DNA of 64,000 nucleotides from Limnohabitans sp. G3-2 (GTDB lineage: Bacteria; Pseudomonadota; Gammaproteobacteria; Burkholderiales; Burkholderiaceae_C). The notes under the pieces are model-generated. The model was not told the origin of the DNA and searched no databases. It saw nothing but the letters and a program-made list of their open reading frames with translations. This document shows positions 20,101-28,220 of this stretch, in pieces (the first letter of the stretch is position 1; each line of letters begins with the position of its first letter). The stretch spans positions 186,001-250,000 of the forward strand of contig NZ_NESG01000005.1 of the NCBI RefSeq assembly GCF_002778275.1, read 5' to 3'. The position numbers and the translations under genes are program-made.

Positions 20101-21807
20101 CAGGCGCATGGGCGGGTTGACCTGGTTGATGTCCAGCAGGTTGGGCTTGGGGCCGATGAAGGACACCAGCGACATCACGATCGCTTCGCGGATCGGGTCA
20201 ATCGGCGGGTTGGTCACTTGCGCGAACAGCTGCTTGAAGTAGTTGTAAAGCGGTTTGTTCTTGTCGGACAGCACGGCCAGTGGGCTGTCGTTGCCCATGG
20301 AGCCAATGGCCTCTTCACCGGCCGAGGCCATCGGGGCCAGCAAGAACTTGATGTCTTCTTGCGTGGTGCCAAAGGCTTGTTGCAGATCGAGCAAGGGCAC
20401 ATCAGAGGCTGGGGCCACGGGGGCCTCGGCCACATCGTCCAGCTTGATGCGCAGGTTCTCGATCCACTGTTTGTAGGGCTTGGCACTGGCCAAACCGGCT
20501 TTCAACTCTTCGTCGTTGATCATGCGGCCCTGTTCCAGATCGATCAGGAACATCTTGCCGGGCTGCAGACGCCACTTGCGCACGATCTTGCTCTCAGGGA
20601 TCGGCAACACGCCGGTCTCGGAGCCCATGATGACCATGTCGTCGTCTGTGATGATGTAACGCGAGGGGCGCAGGCCGTTGCGGTCCAGCGTGGCGCCGAT
20701 CTGGCGACCGTCGGTGAACACGATCGATGCGGGGCCATCCCATGGCTCGAGCATGGCGGCGTGGTACTCGTAGAAGGCCTTGCGGCGCTCGTCCATGGTG
20801 GTGTGCTGCTCCCAAGGCTCGGGGATCATCATCATCACGGCCTGGCTGATGGGGTAGCCCGCCATGGTCAGCAGTTCCAAGCAGTTGTCAAAGGTCGCGG
20901 TGTCGGACTGGCCGGCAAAGCTGATGGGGTAGAGCTTTTGCAGGTCGTTGGCCAACACGGGTGAAGACATCACGCCTTCGCGGGCCTTCATCCAGTTGTA
21001 GTTGCCCTTGACGGTGTTGATCTCGCCGTTGTGCGCCACGTAGCGGTAGGGGTGGGCCAATGGCCACTCAGGGAAGGTGTTGGTGGAAAAACGCTGGTGC
21101 ACCAGACCCAAAGCCGAGACGCAGCGCTCGTCTTGCAGGTCCAGGTAATAGGTGCCCACTTGGTCGGCCAGCAGCAAGCCTTTGTAGACCGCGGTGCGGC
21201 TGGACATGCTGGGGATGTAGTACTCGTTGCTGTGCGTCAAGTTCAGGGCCTGGATCGCGGCGCTGGCGGTCTTGCGGATCACGTACAGCTTGCGCTCCAA
21301 AGCGTCTTGCACGATCACATCGGCGCCGCGCCCGATGAAGATCTGGCGCATGATGGGCTCTTTTTCGCGCACGGTGGGCGACATGGGCATGTCACGGTTC
21401 ACCGGCACATCACGCCAGCCCAGCACCACCTGGCCTTCGGCCTTGACGGCACGCTCCAGCTCCTGCTCGCATGCCATGCGCGAGGCGTGCTCTTTGGGCA
21501 AAAACACCATGCCGACGCCGTATTCACCAAACGGGGGCAAAGCCACGCCTTGCTTGGCCATCTCGTCGCGGTACAGCGCATCGGGCAACTGAATCAAGAT
21601 ACCGGCACCGTCGCCCATGAGCGCGTCAGCCCCCACAGCACCCCGGTGGTCCAGGTTTTCCAGGATCTTGAGCGCCTGCGTCACGATGGCGTGCGTCTTG
21701 TGACCTTTGATGTGGGCCACAAAGCCGACACCACACGCATCGTGCTCGTTGGCAGGGTCATACAGACCGGTCGATTGGAAATGTTCTTTTGCACTGGCCG
21801 AAGTCAT
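17107..21807 (-). CDS. gltB: Glutamate synthase large (alpha) subunit
   Basis: NADPH-GOGAT catalytic subunit, 1566 residues. A 24-residue propeptide precedes the N-terminal nucleophile Cys25 (HDACGVGF) of the class II amidotransferase domain. The central domain, FMN-binding synthase domain (with [15 protein letters not shown] and [15 protein letters not shown]) and the 3Fe-4S cysteines ([15 protein letters not shown], near residue 1170) follow, then the C-terminal glycine-rich beta-helix ([17 protein letters not shown]). AGGAG precedes the ATG at 21807. With GltD it assimilates ammonia after glutamine synthetase. Confidence 0.98.
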   Translation of the reverse strand: MTSASAKEHFQSTGLYDPANEHDACGVGFVAHIKGHKTHAIVTQALKILENLDHRGAVGADALMGDGAGILIQLPDALYRDEMAKQGVALPPFGEYGVGMVFLPKEHASRMACEQELERAVKAEGQVVLGWRDVPVNRDMPMSPTVREKEPIMRQIFIGRGADVIVQDALERKLYVIRKTASAAIQALNLTHSNEYYIPSMSSRTAVYKGLLLADQVGTYYLDLQDERCVSALGLVHQRFSTNTFPEWPLAHPYRYVAHNGEINTVKGNYNWMKAREGVMSSPVLANDLQKLYPISFAGQSDTATFDNCLELLTMAGYPISQAVMMMIPEPWEQHTTMDERRKAFYEYHAAMLEPWDGPASIVFTDGRQIGATLDRNGLRPSRYIITDDDMVIMGSETGVLPIPESKIVRKWRLQPGKMFLIDLEQGRMINDEELKAGLASAKPYKQWIENLRIKLDDVAEAPVAPASDVPLLDLQQAFGTTQEDIKFLLAPMASAGEEAIGSMGNDSPLAVLSDKNKPLYNYFKQLFAQVTNPPIDPIREAIVMSLVSFIGPKPNLLDINQVNPPMRLEVSQPILDFADMAKLRNIDSATKGKFKSATLDITYPALWGREGVEAKLASLCAEAVDAIKGGHNILIISDRGVSATQVAVPALLALSAIHQHLVTAGLRTTAGLVVETGTAREVHHFAVLAGYGAEAVHPYLAMETLAALHKELPGDLSAEKAIYNYIKAIGKGLSKIMSKMGVSTYMSYCGAQLFEAIGINSETINKYFTGTASRVGGIGVFEIAEEAFRMHTAAFSDDPILATMLDAGGEYAWRARGEEHMWTPDAIAKLQHSTRANNFSTYKEYAQIINDQSKRHMTLRGLFEFKIDPSKAIPLEQVEPAAEIVKRFATGAMSLGSISTEAHATLAVAMNRIGGKSNTGEGGEDANRYRNELKGIPIKLGDSLKSVIGEENVEVDMPLAAGDSLRSRIKQVASGRFGVTAEYLSSADQIQIKMAQGAKPGEGGQLPGGKVSDYIGKLRHSVPGVGLISPPPHHDIYSIEDLAQLIHDLKNVAPHSDISVKLVSEIGVGTIAAGVAKCKADHVVIAGHDGGTGASPWSSVKHAGSPWEIGLAETQQTLVLNGLRGRIRVQADGQMKTGRDVAIGALLGADEFGFATAPLVVEGCIMMRKCHLNTCPVGVATQDPTLRKKFTGKPEHVVNYFFFIAEEVRQIMAQLGIAKFDDLVGRADLLDMKSGVAHWKARGLDFGRLLAVPQVASTVAVRHVDTQNHGLEKALDNVLIAKSRAAIDKGEKVQFMEVARNVNRSVGAMLSGAVTKVHPEGLPDDTLRIQLEGTGGQSFGAFLAKGITLYLIGEANDYTGKGLSGGRVVVRPSLEFRGVAAQNIIVGNTVMYGATTGEAFFAGVAGERFAVRLSGATAVVEGTGDHGCEYMTGGTVAVLGKTGRNFGAGMSGGIAYVYDEDGEFASRCNTAMVSMEKVLSAAEQEAQVDRKVWHRDQADEAQLKKLLEDHHKWTGSQRARELLDNWATARAKFVKVFPNEYKRALGEINARKAANAAKAAKPVAA

Positions 21808-21874
21808 GGGCGCTCCTAAGGGTTTTCACGCAGACCGAAGAGTGTAGTGCACAGCAGCATCCATGCCAATCTTT

Positions 21875-21899
21875 TTAATTGGGGTCAGATCCCAATTAA
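21875..21899. repeat. AT-rich hairpin, left flank of the RAYT gene
   Basis: TTAATTGGG-GTCAGAT-CCCAATTAA is a perfect 9-bp stem with a 7-nt loop. The same 25-bp unit appears in reverse complement at 22663-22687, with one mismatch at the last base, so the two bracket the transposase gene as inverted copies. A partial related sequence (TTTAATTGGGGACAGATT) lies at 21923-21940 at the gene's 3' end. Confidence 0.85.
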
Positions 21900-21939
21900 T
21901 TTAGCTTTTCCCCTGGCATTTATTTAATTGGGGACAGAT

Positions 21940-22635
21940 TCAATCGGCGGTCTTTTTGGCCGGTCGCCCGGCCTTTCCCGGCAGCAGGCGCCGCTGGGTG
22001 GCTTGCTGCAAGCCTCCCAAGAAGTCGGCCGATCCCAAGGCCCAGCCCGACAAGGCGCTTTGGGTGAGTTGCTCCTTTTCGCGCTGGGCCAGGCCGGTTT
22101 GCACCAGCTCGGCATAAACCGCCTCACGGGCAAAGGGGGTGTTGCCCAAGCCCCAAAACAAGGCATGCGGCGTCACCCATTTGGCGCTCAACTGCCCAAT
22201 ACAGTGCCTGTGGCTGGACCATTTGAAGTCGGCAGCTTGTGCCACCATGCCCGCACGCACCGGATTCAGGTCGATGTAGACCATGCACGCCAAAAGATAG
22301 CGCTCACTCTCTATGAGGTTGCTGCGGTAGCGCCCTTCCCACAGCGTGCCGCTGCGGTGGTGGCGCACATTGAAGTAGCGCACATACGCCCGCCCCACCG
22401 CCTGCATCATCTGCGGCAGGCCCTCGTCTGTTTCGGGCGTGAGCAGCAAATGAAAGTGGTTGTCCATGATCACGTAGGCATGGATGGCCACCTTGAAGGT
22501 CTGCGCATGCTCTTGCCACAGCGCAAGCAAGCGCTCCCGGTCCGCATCGTCGCGCACGATGGCCTGGCGGTCATTGCCGCGCTGGATGACGTGGTGCGGG
22601 TAACCGGAAACGGTGAGACGGGGTTGGCGGGCCAT
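21940..22635 (-). CDS. REP-associated tyrosine transposase (RAYT, IS200-like)
   Basis: A 231-residue Y1/HUH nuclease-fold protein. The HUH motif is NHFHLLL (His60 and His62) preceded by AYVIMD; the probable catalytic Tyr is in GRAYVRYFNVRHH (about residues 82-93), followed by the RAYT-typical SGTLWEGRYRSNLIES and VYIDLNPVRAGMV. RAYTs are single-copy relatives of IS200/IS605 transposases that act on short palindromes at their flanks rather than moving as insertion sequences. Mirror-image hairpins at 21875-21899 and 22663-22687 bracket this gene and are the likely substrates. The product looks complete. Confidence 0.9.
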   Translation of the reverse strand: MARQPRLTVSGYPHHVIQRGNDRQAIVRDDADRERLLALWQEHAQTFKVAIHAYVIMDNHFHLLLTPETDEGLPQMMQAVGRAYVRYFNVRHHRSGTLWEGRYRSNLIESERYLLACMVYIDLNPVRAGMVAQAADFKWSSHRHCIGQLSAKWVTPHALFWGLGNTPFAREAVYAELVQTGLAQREKEQLTQSALSGWALGSADFLGGLQQATQRRLLPGKAGRPAKKTAD

Positions 22636-22662
22636 GGGGACTTCCTGAACTGGACCCGCAGT

Positions 22663-22687
22663 TTAATTGGGATCTGACCCCAATTAG
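22663..22687. repeat. AT-rich hairpin, right flank of the RAYT gene
   Basis: TTAATTGGG-ATCTGAC-CCCAATTAG is the reverse complement of the left-flank unit, loop included, with one mismatch at its final base. It lies 28 bp upstream of the transposase start codon. The mirror arrangement of loop sequences shows that the two copies are inverted relative to each other. Confidence 0.85.
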
Positions 22688-22754
22688 CTGATTCCAATCA
22701 AATACGAGCTCTCGCGTGACAGGCTGTTGGCGCGCGTGCCATTAAGCTTGGTAC

Positions 22755-24116
22755 ATGCACAAGACATCCCTTCGCATCGGCGCCGGAGCCGGCTATTCGG
22801 GTGACCGCATCCCCCCTGCCGTCGAGCTGGCCGACAAGGGGCAGCTCGACTATCTGGTGTTCGAGTGCCTGGCCGAGCGCACGATTGCCTTGGCGCAGCT
22901 GGAGCGGTCCAAAGACCCCGCTGCTGGCTTTGACCCGATGCTGGCAGCCCGCATGCGGGCCGTGCTGCCCGCCTGCCTTCGCCATGGCACACGCATCATC
23001 AGCAATATGGGCGCGGCCAACCCGCTGCAAGCCGGGCACGCGGTGCTGGCAGTGGCGCGTGAATTGGGTTTGCCGCAGCTCAAAGTGGCGGTGGTGCTGG
23101 GCGACGATGTGCTGGCCACCCTGACCCAAACCGGCTTGGCGCTGCCCGTGCTGGAAAGCACACAAACTTTGGCCGACTTGCAGCCCCAGCTGATTTCAGC
23201 CAATGCTTACCTTGGCGCAGAGGCCCTTGTGCCCGCGCTGCAGACCGACGCCCAAGTCATCATCACCGGCCGCGTGGCCGACCCGGCCCTGTTTTTGGCG
23301 CCCTTGATGCACCACTTTGGCTGGGCCGCTGACGACTGGCAACGGCTGGGCAAAGGGGTTCTGGTCGGACACCTGCTGGAATGCGCGGCGCAGATCACGG
23401 GCGGGTACTTTGCCGATCCGGGCTACAAGGATGTGCCCAACTTGGCCCAGCTGGGTTTCCCGTTGGCCGAAGTCAGCGCCTCGGGGGACGCCGTCATCAC
23501 CAAAGTGGCGGGTTCTGGCGGTTGCGTGACGGTCGCCACCTGCACCGAACAACTTCTGTATGAAATCGAGAACCCCGCTCGCTACCTGCAGCCGGATGTG
23601 GTGGCGGATTTTTCGCAGGTGCAACTGACGCAACGGGGGCCGGACCGCGTTCAGGTCACCGGTGGCAACGGCCACCCACGCACCGAAACCCTCAAGGTCA
23701 CGCTGGGTTACCGCGACGGCTTCATTGGCGAAGGCCAAATCAGTTATGCCGGGCCGGGCGCACAAGCGCGGGGCCAACTGGCGCTGGACGTGGTGCGCGA
23801 GCGCCTGGCCTTGGCAGCTTACGCCGACTATGAAAGCCGCTACGACCTGATCGGTGTGAACGCGATCTTCGGACCCAGCGCCTCAAGCGCTGACCGGGAA
23901 GAACCCACCGAAGTGCGCGCCCGCGTGGCCCTGCGCGTGCCCAGCTTGCAGCAGGCCCAGCATGTGGCGCACGAGGTCGAAGCGCTCTACACCAACGGCC
24001 CGGCCGGTGGGGGCGGCGCCACACGCGCGGTGCGTGAGGTGATTGCCGCTGCCGCCGTGCTCATGCCGCGCAGCGCTGTGCACACCACCACCGTGCTGCT
24101 CACACAGGACCCCTGA
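22755..24116 (+). CDS. AtuA-like protein (DUF1446)
   Basis: A 453-residue protein of the AtuA/DUF1446 family. AtuA is part of the acyclic terpene (citronellol/geraniol) utilisation cluster of pseudomonads, but its reaction is not established and many family members lie outside terpene clusters. Features: IGAGAGYSGDRIPPA at the N-terminus, YLVFECLAERTIALAQ, ISNMGAANP, VITGRVADPALFLAP, and the C-terminal GPAGGGGATR. No signal peptide. The next gene begins 1 bp after its stop and encodes the small partner domain, and a Bug solute-binding protein follows, suggesting uptake and metabolism of an organic acid. Confidence 0.85.
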   Translation: MHKTSLRIGAGAGYSGDRIPPAVELADKGQLDYLVFECLAERTIALAQLERSKDPAAGFDPMLAARMRAVLPACLRHGTRIISNMGAANPLQAGHAVLAVARELGLPQLKVAVVLGDDVLATLTQTGLALPVLESTQTLADLQPQLISANAYLGAEALVPALQTDAQVIITGRVADPALFLAPLMHHFGWAADDWQRLGKGVLVGHLLECAAQITGGYFADPGYKDVPNLAQLGFPLAEVSASGDAVITKVAGSGGCVTVATCTEQLLYEIENPARYLQPDVVADFSQVQLTQRGPDRVQVTGGNGHPRTETLKVTLGYRDGFIGEGQISYAGPGAQARGQLALDVVRERLALAAYADYESRYDLIGVNAIFGPSASSADREEPTEVRARVALRVPSLQQAQHVAHEVEALYTNGPAGGGGATRAVREVIAAAAVLMPRSAVHTTTVLLTQDP

Positions 24117-24117
24117 C

Positions 24118-24420
24118 ATGCTGCTGCGCGACATCGCCCATACCCGCACCGGGGACAAAGGCAACCGGTCCACCTTGTCGGTGATTGCTCACGACAAAAA
24201 TGACTTTGCCTTGCTGGAACAGCACCTGACGGCCGAACGCGTGCAAGTCCACTTTGCTGGCACGGTGCTCGGCCCGCTCGAACGCTACGCCCTGCCCCAG
24301 CTGGGCGCCCTCCACTTTGTCATGCACAAGGCCCTGGGCGGTGGCGTGACCCGCTCGCTGGCGCTCGACGCCCACGGGAAATGCCTGAGTGCGCACCTGC
24401 TGACATTTGTGATTGAATGA
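24118..24420 (+). CDS. AtuA-associated small domain protein
   Basis: A 100-residue protein beginning MLLRDIAHTRTGDKGN, the small ferredoxin-fold-like domain that is fused to the C-terminus of many AtuA/DUF1446 proteins and here is a separate gene. No iron-sulfur cysteines are present (one Cys only), so electron transfer is unlikely. It starts immediately after the AtuA-like gene, indicating an obligate pair. Confidence 0.8.
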   Translation: MLLRDIAHTRTGDKGNRSTLSVIAHDKNDFALLEQHLTAERVQVHFAGTVLGPLERYALPQLGALHFVMHKALGGGVTRSLALDAHGKCLSAHLLTFVIE

Positions 24421-24441
24421 CTTTTTTCCACTGGAGACCCC

Positions 24442-25416
24442 ATGAAACGTTTGCGCATCACCTCTTTGTTGTCTGCCGCCCTGGGCCTCAGCCTTGTGGC
24501 TTCTCAAGCGCTGGCTCAGGCCTACCCCAACAAACCCATCAAAGCCATCGTGCCCTTTGCCGCAGGCAGCGCGACCGACCAAATTGGCCGTGCCTTTGCA
24601 CAAAAAATGTCCGAGGTTTTGGGCCAGCCCGTGGTGGTGGACAACCGCGCTGGCGTGAACGGCATGCTGGGGGCCGACGCTGTGGCCAAGTCGGCGCCTG
24701 ACGGCTACACCCTCCTGATCGGCACCAACAGCACCAACGCAGCGCTCAAAAGCCTGATGAAAAAACTGCCCTACGACCAAGACACCGCCTTTGCGCCTGT
24801 GGCCTACATGGGCTCGGTGCCGCTGATCGTGGCCGTGAACAACGAGGTGCCCGCCAAAACGCTCAAAGAGTTTGTGGACCTGGCCAAATCCAAGCCCACA
24901 CAAATCACCTTCGCCAGCGCCAGCACTTCGCAACTGGTGTCCAGCGAAGTGCTCTCCAGCATGGCCGGCATCCAGATGACCAACGTGCCCTACAAAAGCG
25001 GCCCCGCAGCCATGACCGACTTGATTGGCGGCCAGGTGAACATGTTCAGTGCCGACTTTGCTGTGATGCTGCCTCAGGTCAAGGCGGGCAAGATCCGCGG
25101 CTTGGCCGTGACCTCGACACAGCGCTCCAAGGCCATCCCTGAACTGCCCACGGTGAACGAAGCCCTGGGCCTGAAAGACTATGAATTGATCGCCTACTTT
25201 GCGGTCTTTGCGCCCGCTGGCACACCTGCAGACATCATCACCAAGCTCAACGCTGCGGTGAATGCTGCGGCCACCGACAAGACGATCTTGGAGCGCTTCT
25301 CTGCCCTGGGCTTTGAAACCGCTCCCGCATCACCCGAAGCATTGGCACAACGCTCCAAAGCCGAAACCGCCAAATGGGCCAAGGCCATTCGCGACGCAAA
25401 AATTGAACCGCAATAA
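24442..25416 (+). CDS. Bug family tripartite tricarboxylate transporter binding protein
   Basis: A 324-residue periplasmic solute-binding protein of the Bug (TctC) family. A signal peptide (MKRLRITSLLSAALGLSLVA, cleavage near ALAQA) precedes AYPNKPIKAIVPFAAGSATDQ, the family N-terminus, and VVVDNRAGVNGMLGADAVAKS. The ligand is probably a carboxylate, consistent with the pocket of known Bug proteins. No TctAB membrane genes accompany it; it follows the AtuA pair by 21 bp and probably serves or senses that pathway's substrate. Confidence 0.92.
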   Translation: MKRLRITSLLSAALGLSLVASQALAQAYPNKPIKAIVPFAAGSATDQIGRAFAQKMSEVLGQPVVVDNRAGVNGMLGADAVAKSAPDGYTLLIGTNSTNAALKSLMKKLPYDQDTAFAPVAYMGSVPLIVAVNNEVPAKTLKEFVDLAKSKPTQITFASASTSQLVSSEVLSSMAGIQMTNVPYKSGPAAMTDLIGGQVNMFSADFAVMLPQVKAGKIRGLAVTSTQRSKAIPELPTVNEALGLKDYELIAYFAVFAPAGTPADIITKLNAAVNAAATDKTILERFSALGFETAPASPEALAQRSKAETAKWAKAIRDAKIEPQ

Positions 25417-25440
25417 GGCGCTGCTTGCCTGCTGAGCGCC
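25417..25440. terminator. Possible bidirectional hairpin terminator
   Basis: GGCGCT (25417-25422) pairs with AGCGCC (25435-25440) across a 12-nt loop in the short gap between two convergent genes. There is no T-tract, so this is a weak call based on position. Confidence 0.3.
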
Positions 25441-25443
25441 CGA

Positions 25444-26319
25444 TCAGACCGTTTCTGATTTGGCGACCAGCGGGTAGCGCCCACCCATCAGCGCCGCCAC
25501 CCCAAACTCCTGCAGCAAAGCCAGCAGGCGCTCGCCGGAGGTGCGTTTTTTCTGGCCGGTGTATTTCGCCAGAATCAGCTCGTTTTTCATGGAATGTTCC
25601 CAGCCCACCAGCTCGGTCACCGTGACCTGGTAGCCCTGTGACTCCAAGTAGAGGCAGCGCAACACATTGGTCAGTTGGCTGCCCACTTCGCGGGTGTGCA
25701 AGGGGTGACGCCACAGCTCGGCCAAAGGCGTGCGCTGCAAATTCATAGCCTTGTTCTGGTTGAGTGCCCGGGCCAATTCGGCCTGGCAGCAAGGCACCAG
25801 CACCATGTATTGGGCTTTCTTTTGCAGGCCAAAGGCGATGGCGTCGTCGGTGGCAGTGTCGCAGGCGTGCAAGGCCGTCACCACGTCGATTTGCGCGGGC
25901 AGTTCACCACTTTGCGTCGATTCGGCCACGCTCACATTCAAAAAGCGCATGCGCTCAAAGCCCAGCCTCTGGGCCAGCGCCTTGGACGAGTCCACCAGTT
26001 CGCTGCGCGTTTCGATGCCGTAGATCGTGCCTTGGCCCAAGGCCTTGAAAAACAGGTCGTAAATGATGAAGCCCAAATACGACTTGCCTGCACCGTGGTC
26101 GGCCAAGGTCGGCCCGCCTTCACGGGCAGGCAGCTCCAGCAGCAGTTTTTCGATGAACTGAAACAGGTGGTACACCTGCTTGAGCTTGCGGCGCGAATCT
26201 TGGTTGAGCTTGCCTTCGCGGGTCAGGATGTGCAGCTGCTTGAGCAGCTCGACCGACTGGCCCGGGCGCACTTCGGGCGGCAAGGCTTGGCTGTCGACGG
26301 TAGGTGTTTTTTTCTTCAT
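25444..26319 (-). CDS. Class I SAM-dependent methyltransferase
   Basis: A 291-residue protein with a Rossmann-type methyltransferase domain of the Methyltransf_32 / RRNAD1-like group. The SAM-binding motif I is LADHGAGKSYLGFIIYD (about residues 72-88), followed by an acidic loop (IYGIETRSELV), then IDVVTALHACDTATDDAI and the cysteine pair VPCCQAEL. The N-terminal 60 residues are helical and basic. The substrate is not known; relatives are often suggested to act on RNA. It is convergent with the Bug gene. Confidence 0.75.
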   Translation of the reverse strand: MKKKTPTVDSQALPPEVRPGQSVELLKQLHILTREGKLNQDSRRKLKQVYHLFQFIEKLLLELPAREGGPTLADHGAGKSYLGFIIYDLFFKALGQGTIYGIETRSELVDSSKALAQRLGFERMRFLNVSVAESTQSGELPAQIDVVTALHACDTATDDAIAFGLQKKAQYMVLVPCCQAELARALNQNKAMNLQRTPLAELWRHPLHTREVGSQLTNVLRCLYLESQGYQVTVTELVGWEHSMKNELILAKYTGQKKRTSGERLLALLQEFGVAALMGGRYPLVAKSETV

Positions 26320-26362
26320 GGTTTTTTGATGGGCGCTGCGCCCTCGCGGCGTTCAGGCTGGG

Positions 26363-26390
26363 TTGATCGCGACGAGGGCGTCGCTCCTAC
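26363..26390 (-). repeat. REP-like palindrome, copy A
   Basis: On the minus strand it begins GTAGG and contains the stem GCGACG-CCCT-CGTCGC followed by GAT. It shares the layout of copies at 28171-28197 and 59028-59052: a GTRGG head, a six-base stem, a C-rich four-base loop and a GA tail. It lies between a stop and a start codon, outside coding sequence. Confidence 0.65.
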
Positions 26391-26394
26391 GGCT

Positions 26395-26949
26395 TCAGGG
26401 GCTTGGGCCCACATCCAGCTTGTTCCAGCCCTCGGCACCCAACTTGTCCATCGTCTCGATGTTGGTTTCGTAAATCATCTCGGCTTCAGGAAAAGCCTCC
26501 ACCGCCCGGTCGATGCTTTCCTCGCGCAGCAGGTGCAGCGTGGGGTAAGGCGAGCGGTTGGTGAAATTACCAATGTCGTCCGGCTCGGTATCCGCGAACT
26601 GGAACTGCGGATGGAAACTCGCCACCTGGAACACGCCTTCCATGTCCAGCTCTTGCAGCACCGCATCGGCCTCGTCCAGGAAATCGTTGAACGCCAGGAA
26701 ATCCTGCAGCATCTGCGGCACGATCAAGAGCACGGTTTCGCGTTCTTCGGCGGGCGTGGCAGCCAGCGCCTGCAGCTGCTCTATCAGCTCATCGCGCAAG
26801 CCTTCCAGGCCCTTGGCTTCGCTCAGCACGTAATGGATCTGGCCCTTGACGTGCGGGGCTTTGGCAAAAGGGCAGAGGTTCAGGCCAATCACGGCGCGCT
26901 CAAGCCAGCGCACGGTGTCGGCAATTTCAAGGGTGTTCATGTCGGTCAT
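26395..26949 (-). CDS. DUF1415 family protein
   Basis: A 184-residue cytoplasmic protein of the DUF1415 family, recognised by VRWLERAVIGLNLCPFAKAP near the N-terminus, ETVLLIVPQMLQDFLAFNDFL in the middle, and QVASFHPQFQFADTEPDDI followed by NRSPYPTLHLLREESI. The function is unknown. Start at 26949 (MTDMNTLEIAD) overlaps the MFS gene stop by 4 bp; an ATG three codons later is equally possible. Confidence 0.85.
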   Translation of the reverse strand: MTDMNTLEIADTVRWLERAVIGLNLCPFAKAPHVKGQIHYVLSEAKGLEGLRDELIEQLQALAATPAEERETVLLIVPQMLQDFLAFNDFLDEADAVLQELDMEGVFQVASFHPQFQFADTEPDDIGNFTNRSPYPTLHLLREESIDRAVEAFPEAEMIYETNIETMDKLGAEGWNKLDVGPSP

Positions 26950-28148
26950 GGGCGAGATTGTGCCTGTGGCAGCAAGCGCCCAGCCGCCCACGCCAACAGC
27001 GCCCCCACCGCGCAACACCCGAGCGTGACCACAGGCGTGAGCTGCCAGCCCCCTGCCCGCGCAGCCACGCTGGCCACCAGCGGTGGCCCGACAAATTGGC
27101 CCAGCGCCGAGAGTTGCTGCATCCAACCCACCGTGGTGGCCACCTGCTGCTCCCCCGGGGCCAAGCGCACGGCCAGGCTGAACAGGGTGCCCGGCACCAA
27201 ACCACCCAAGCCCGAGAACACCAGCACACCCGCATAACGCAGCCAAGGCTGCGTTTCGGTGAAAGGCGCAAAAGCCACGGTGCTGCCCAGCGCCATGGCG
27301 CCAAAACCCAGCCACAGTGTGCTGCGGGGTGCCCAGCCGCGCTGCAGCAAGCGGCCAGAGCCCATATTGCCCAAGATGTTGACGGCCGCCGCCAAAGCGG
27401 TGAGCACGCCCAGCAACGCACCGCTCACGCCAGCGGCTGCGTAAATCGACGGCAAGAAGCCCACCACAGCCAGCCACTGGCCCGAATACATGCAAAAGGT
27501 GAGCGCCACCAGCCAAGGGCCGGGGGCGCCGAGGGTGCGGCGCAGGCGCAGCCAAGCACCTGTCTCAGCGGCTGCGGCTGGGGCCATCGGGTCGATGGGG
27601 ACACTGCGCCAAACCCAAGCGGCCATGGCCAAGGACACGCCCGCAAACAAAGCCCACCAAGCCCCCCAACCCCAAGCCGGTATGAACAGCGGCCCGGCCA
27701 GCAAAGCCAGGGCCGTGCCCGTGGGCATGTAGGCCCCCCACACACCGAGCATGCCGGGCAGTTGAGCGGGTGGAACCAAGCGGCGGATCAAGGCCGGTGC
27801 AGGCAAGGCCACCAACAAGAAGCCCAGGCCTTCGATGGCGCGCAGCGCCAGCAATGCGGTCGCCGAGGTGGCGAATGCGCCCAAGCCACTGGCCATCGCC
27901 AGCAAACACAGGCCACGCACCATGCTGCGCTTCAGCCCCATGCCATCGGCCCACAAACCCATGAAGACCGCCAGGCTCATGCCAGCGAGTTGCACCATGG
28001 ACAAGAGGAAACCGGACTGCACCAGCGTCAGGCCCAGCTCGGCCTGCAGCGCGGGCAAGGCGGGCGGCAGCTTGCCGACTTGCAAAGCGGCCACGCCGCC
28101 AGCGGCAACGACCAGCCAGGCGGCGCGATTTTGGCGCAGAGTGCTCAT
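26946..28148 (-). CDS. MFS transporter
   Basis: A 400-residue inner-membrane protein with about 12 hydrophobic segments and the MFS loop 2-3 pattern (GLWADGMGLKRSMVRG, about residues 65-80), resembling CynX/NarK-like or sugar-efflux-type carriers. The ATG at 28148 (MSTLRQNRAAWLVVAAG) places the first helix normally. The substrate cannot be inferred from sequence. The next gene (DUF1415) is translationally coupled by ATGA. Confidence 0.85.
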   Translation of the reverse strand: MSTLRQNRAAWLVVAAGGVAALQVGKLPPALPALQAELGLTLVQSGFLLSMVQLAGMSLAVFMGLWADGMGLKRSMVRGLCLLAMASGLGAFATSATALLALRAIEGLGFLLVALPAPALIRRLVPPAQLPGMLGVWGAYMPTGTALALLAGPLFIPAWGWGAWWALFAGVSLAMAAWVWRSVPIDPMAPAAAAETGAWLRLRRTLGAPGPWLVALTFCMYSGQWLAVVGFLPSIYAAAGVSGALLGVLTALAAAVNILGNMGSGRLLQRGWAPRSTLWLGFGAMALGSTVAFAPFTETQPWLRYAGVLVFSGLGGLVPGTLFSLAVRLAPGEQQVATTVGWMQQLSALGQFVGPPLVASVAARAGGWQLTPVVTLGCCAVGALLAWAAGRLLPQAQSRP

Positions 28149-28170
28149 GCGGCCAAGCCTCCGATCACCC

Positions 28171-28197
28171 GTTCGCGAGCAGGGGCTCGCGCCCACC
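28171..28197 (-). repeat. REP-like palindrome, copy B
   Basis: On the minus strand: GGTGGG head, stem CGCGAGC paired with GCTCGCG around CCCT, then AA. The 7-bp stem is perfect. Located between dgt and the MFS gene, outside both coding regions. Confidence 0.7.
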
Positions 28198-28220
28198 AAG
28201 GGCCCACCGTACCCGTTCGC

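Noticed and set aside
17659..20964. A 1101-codon open frame on the plus strand opposite gltB
   Set aside because: It is the antisense shadow of gltB in GC-rich DNA, has low-complexity His/Gly/Val/Ala composition and no recognisable domain or start signal.
26395..27555. Long upstream extension of the DUF1415 frame
   Set aside because: The extra residues are a shadow of the MFS gene; the conserved family start is at 26949.
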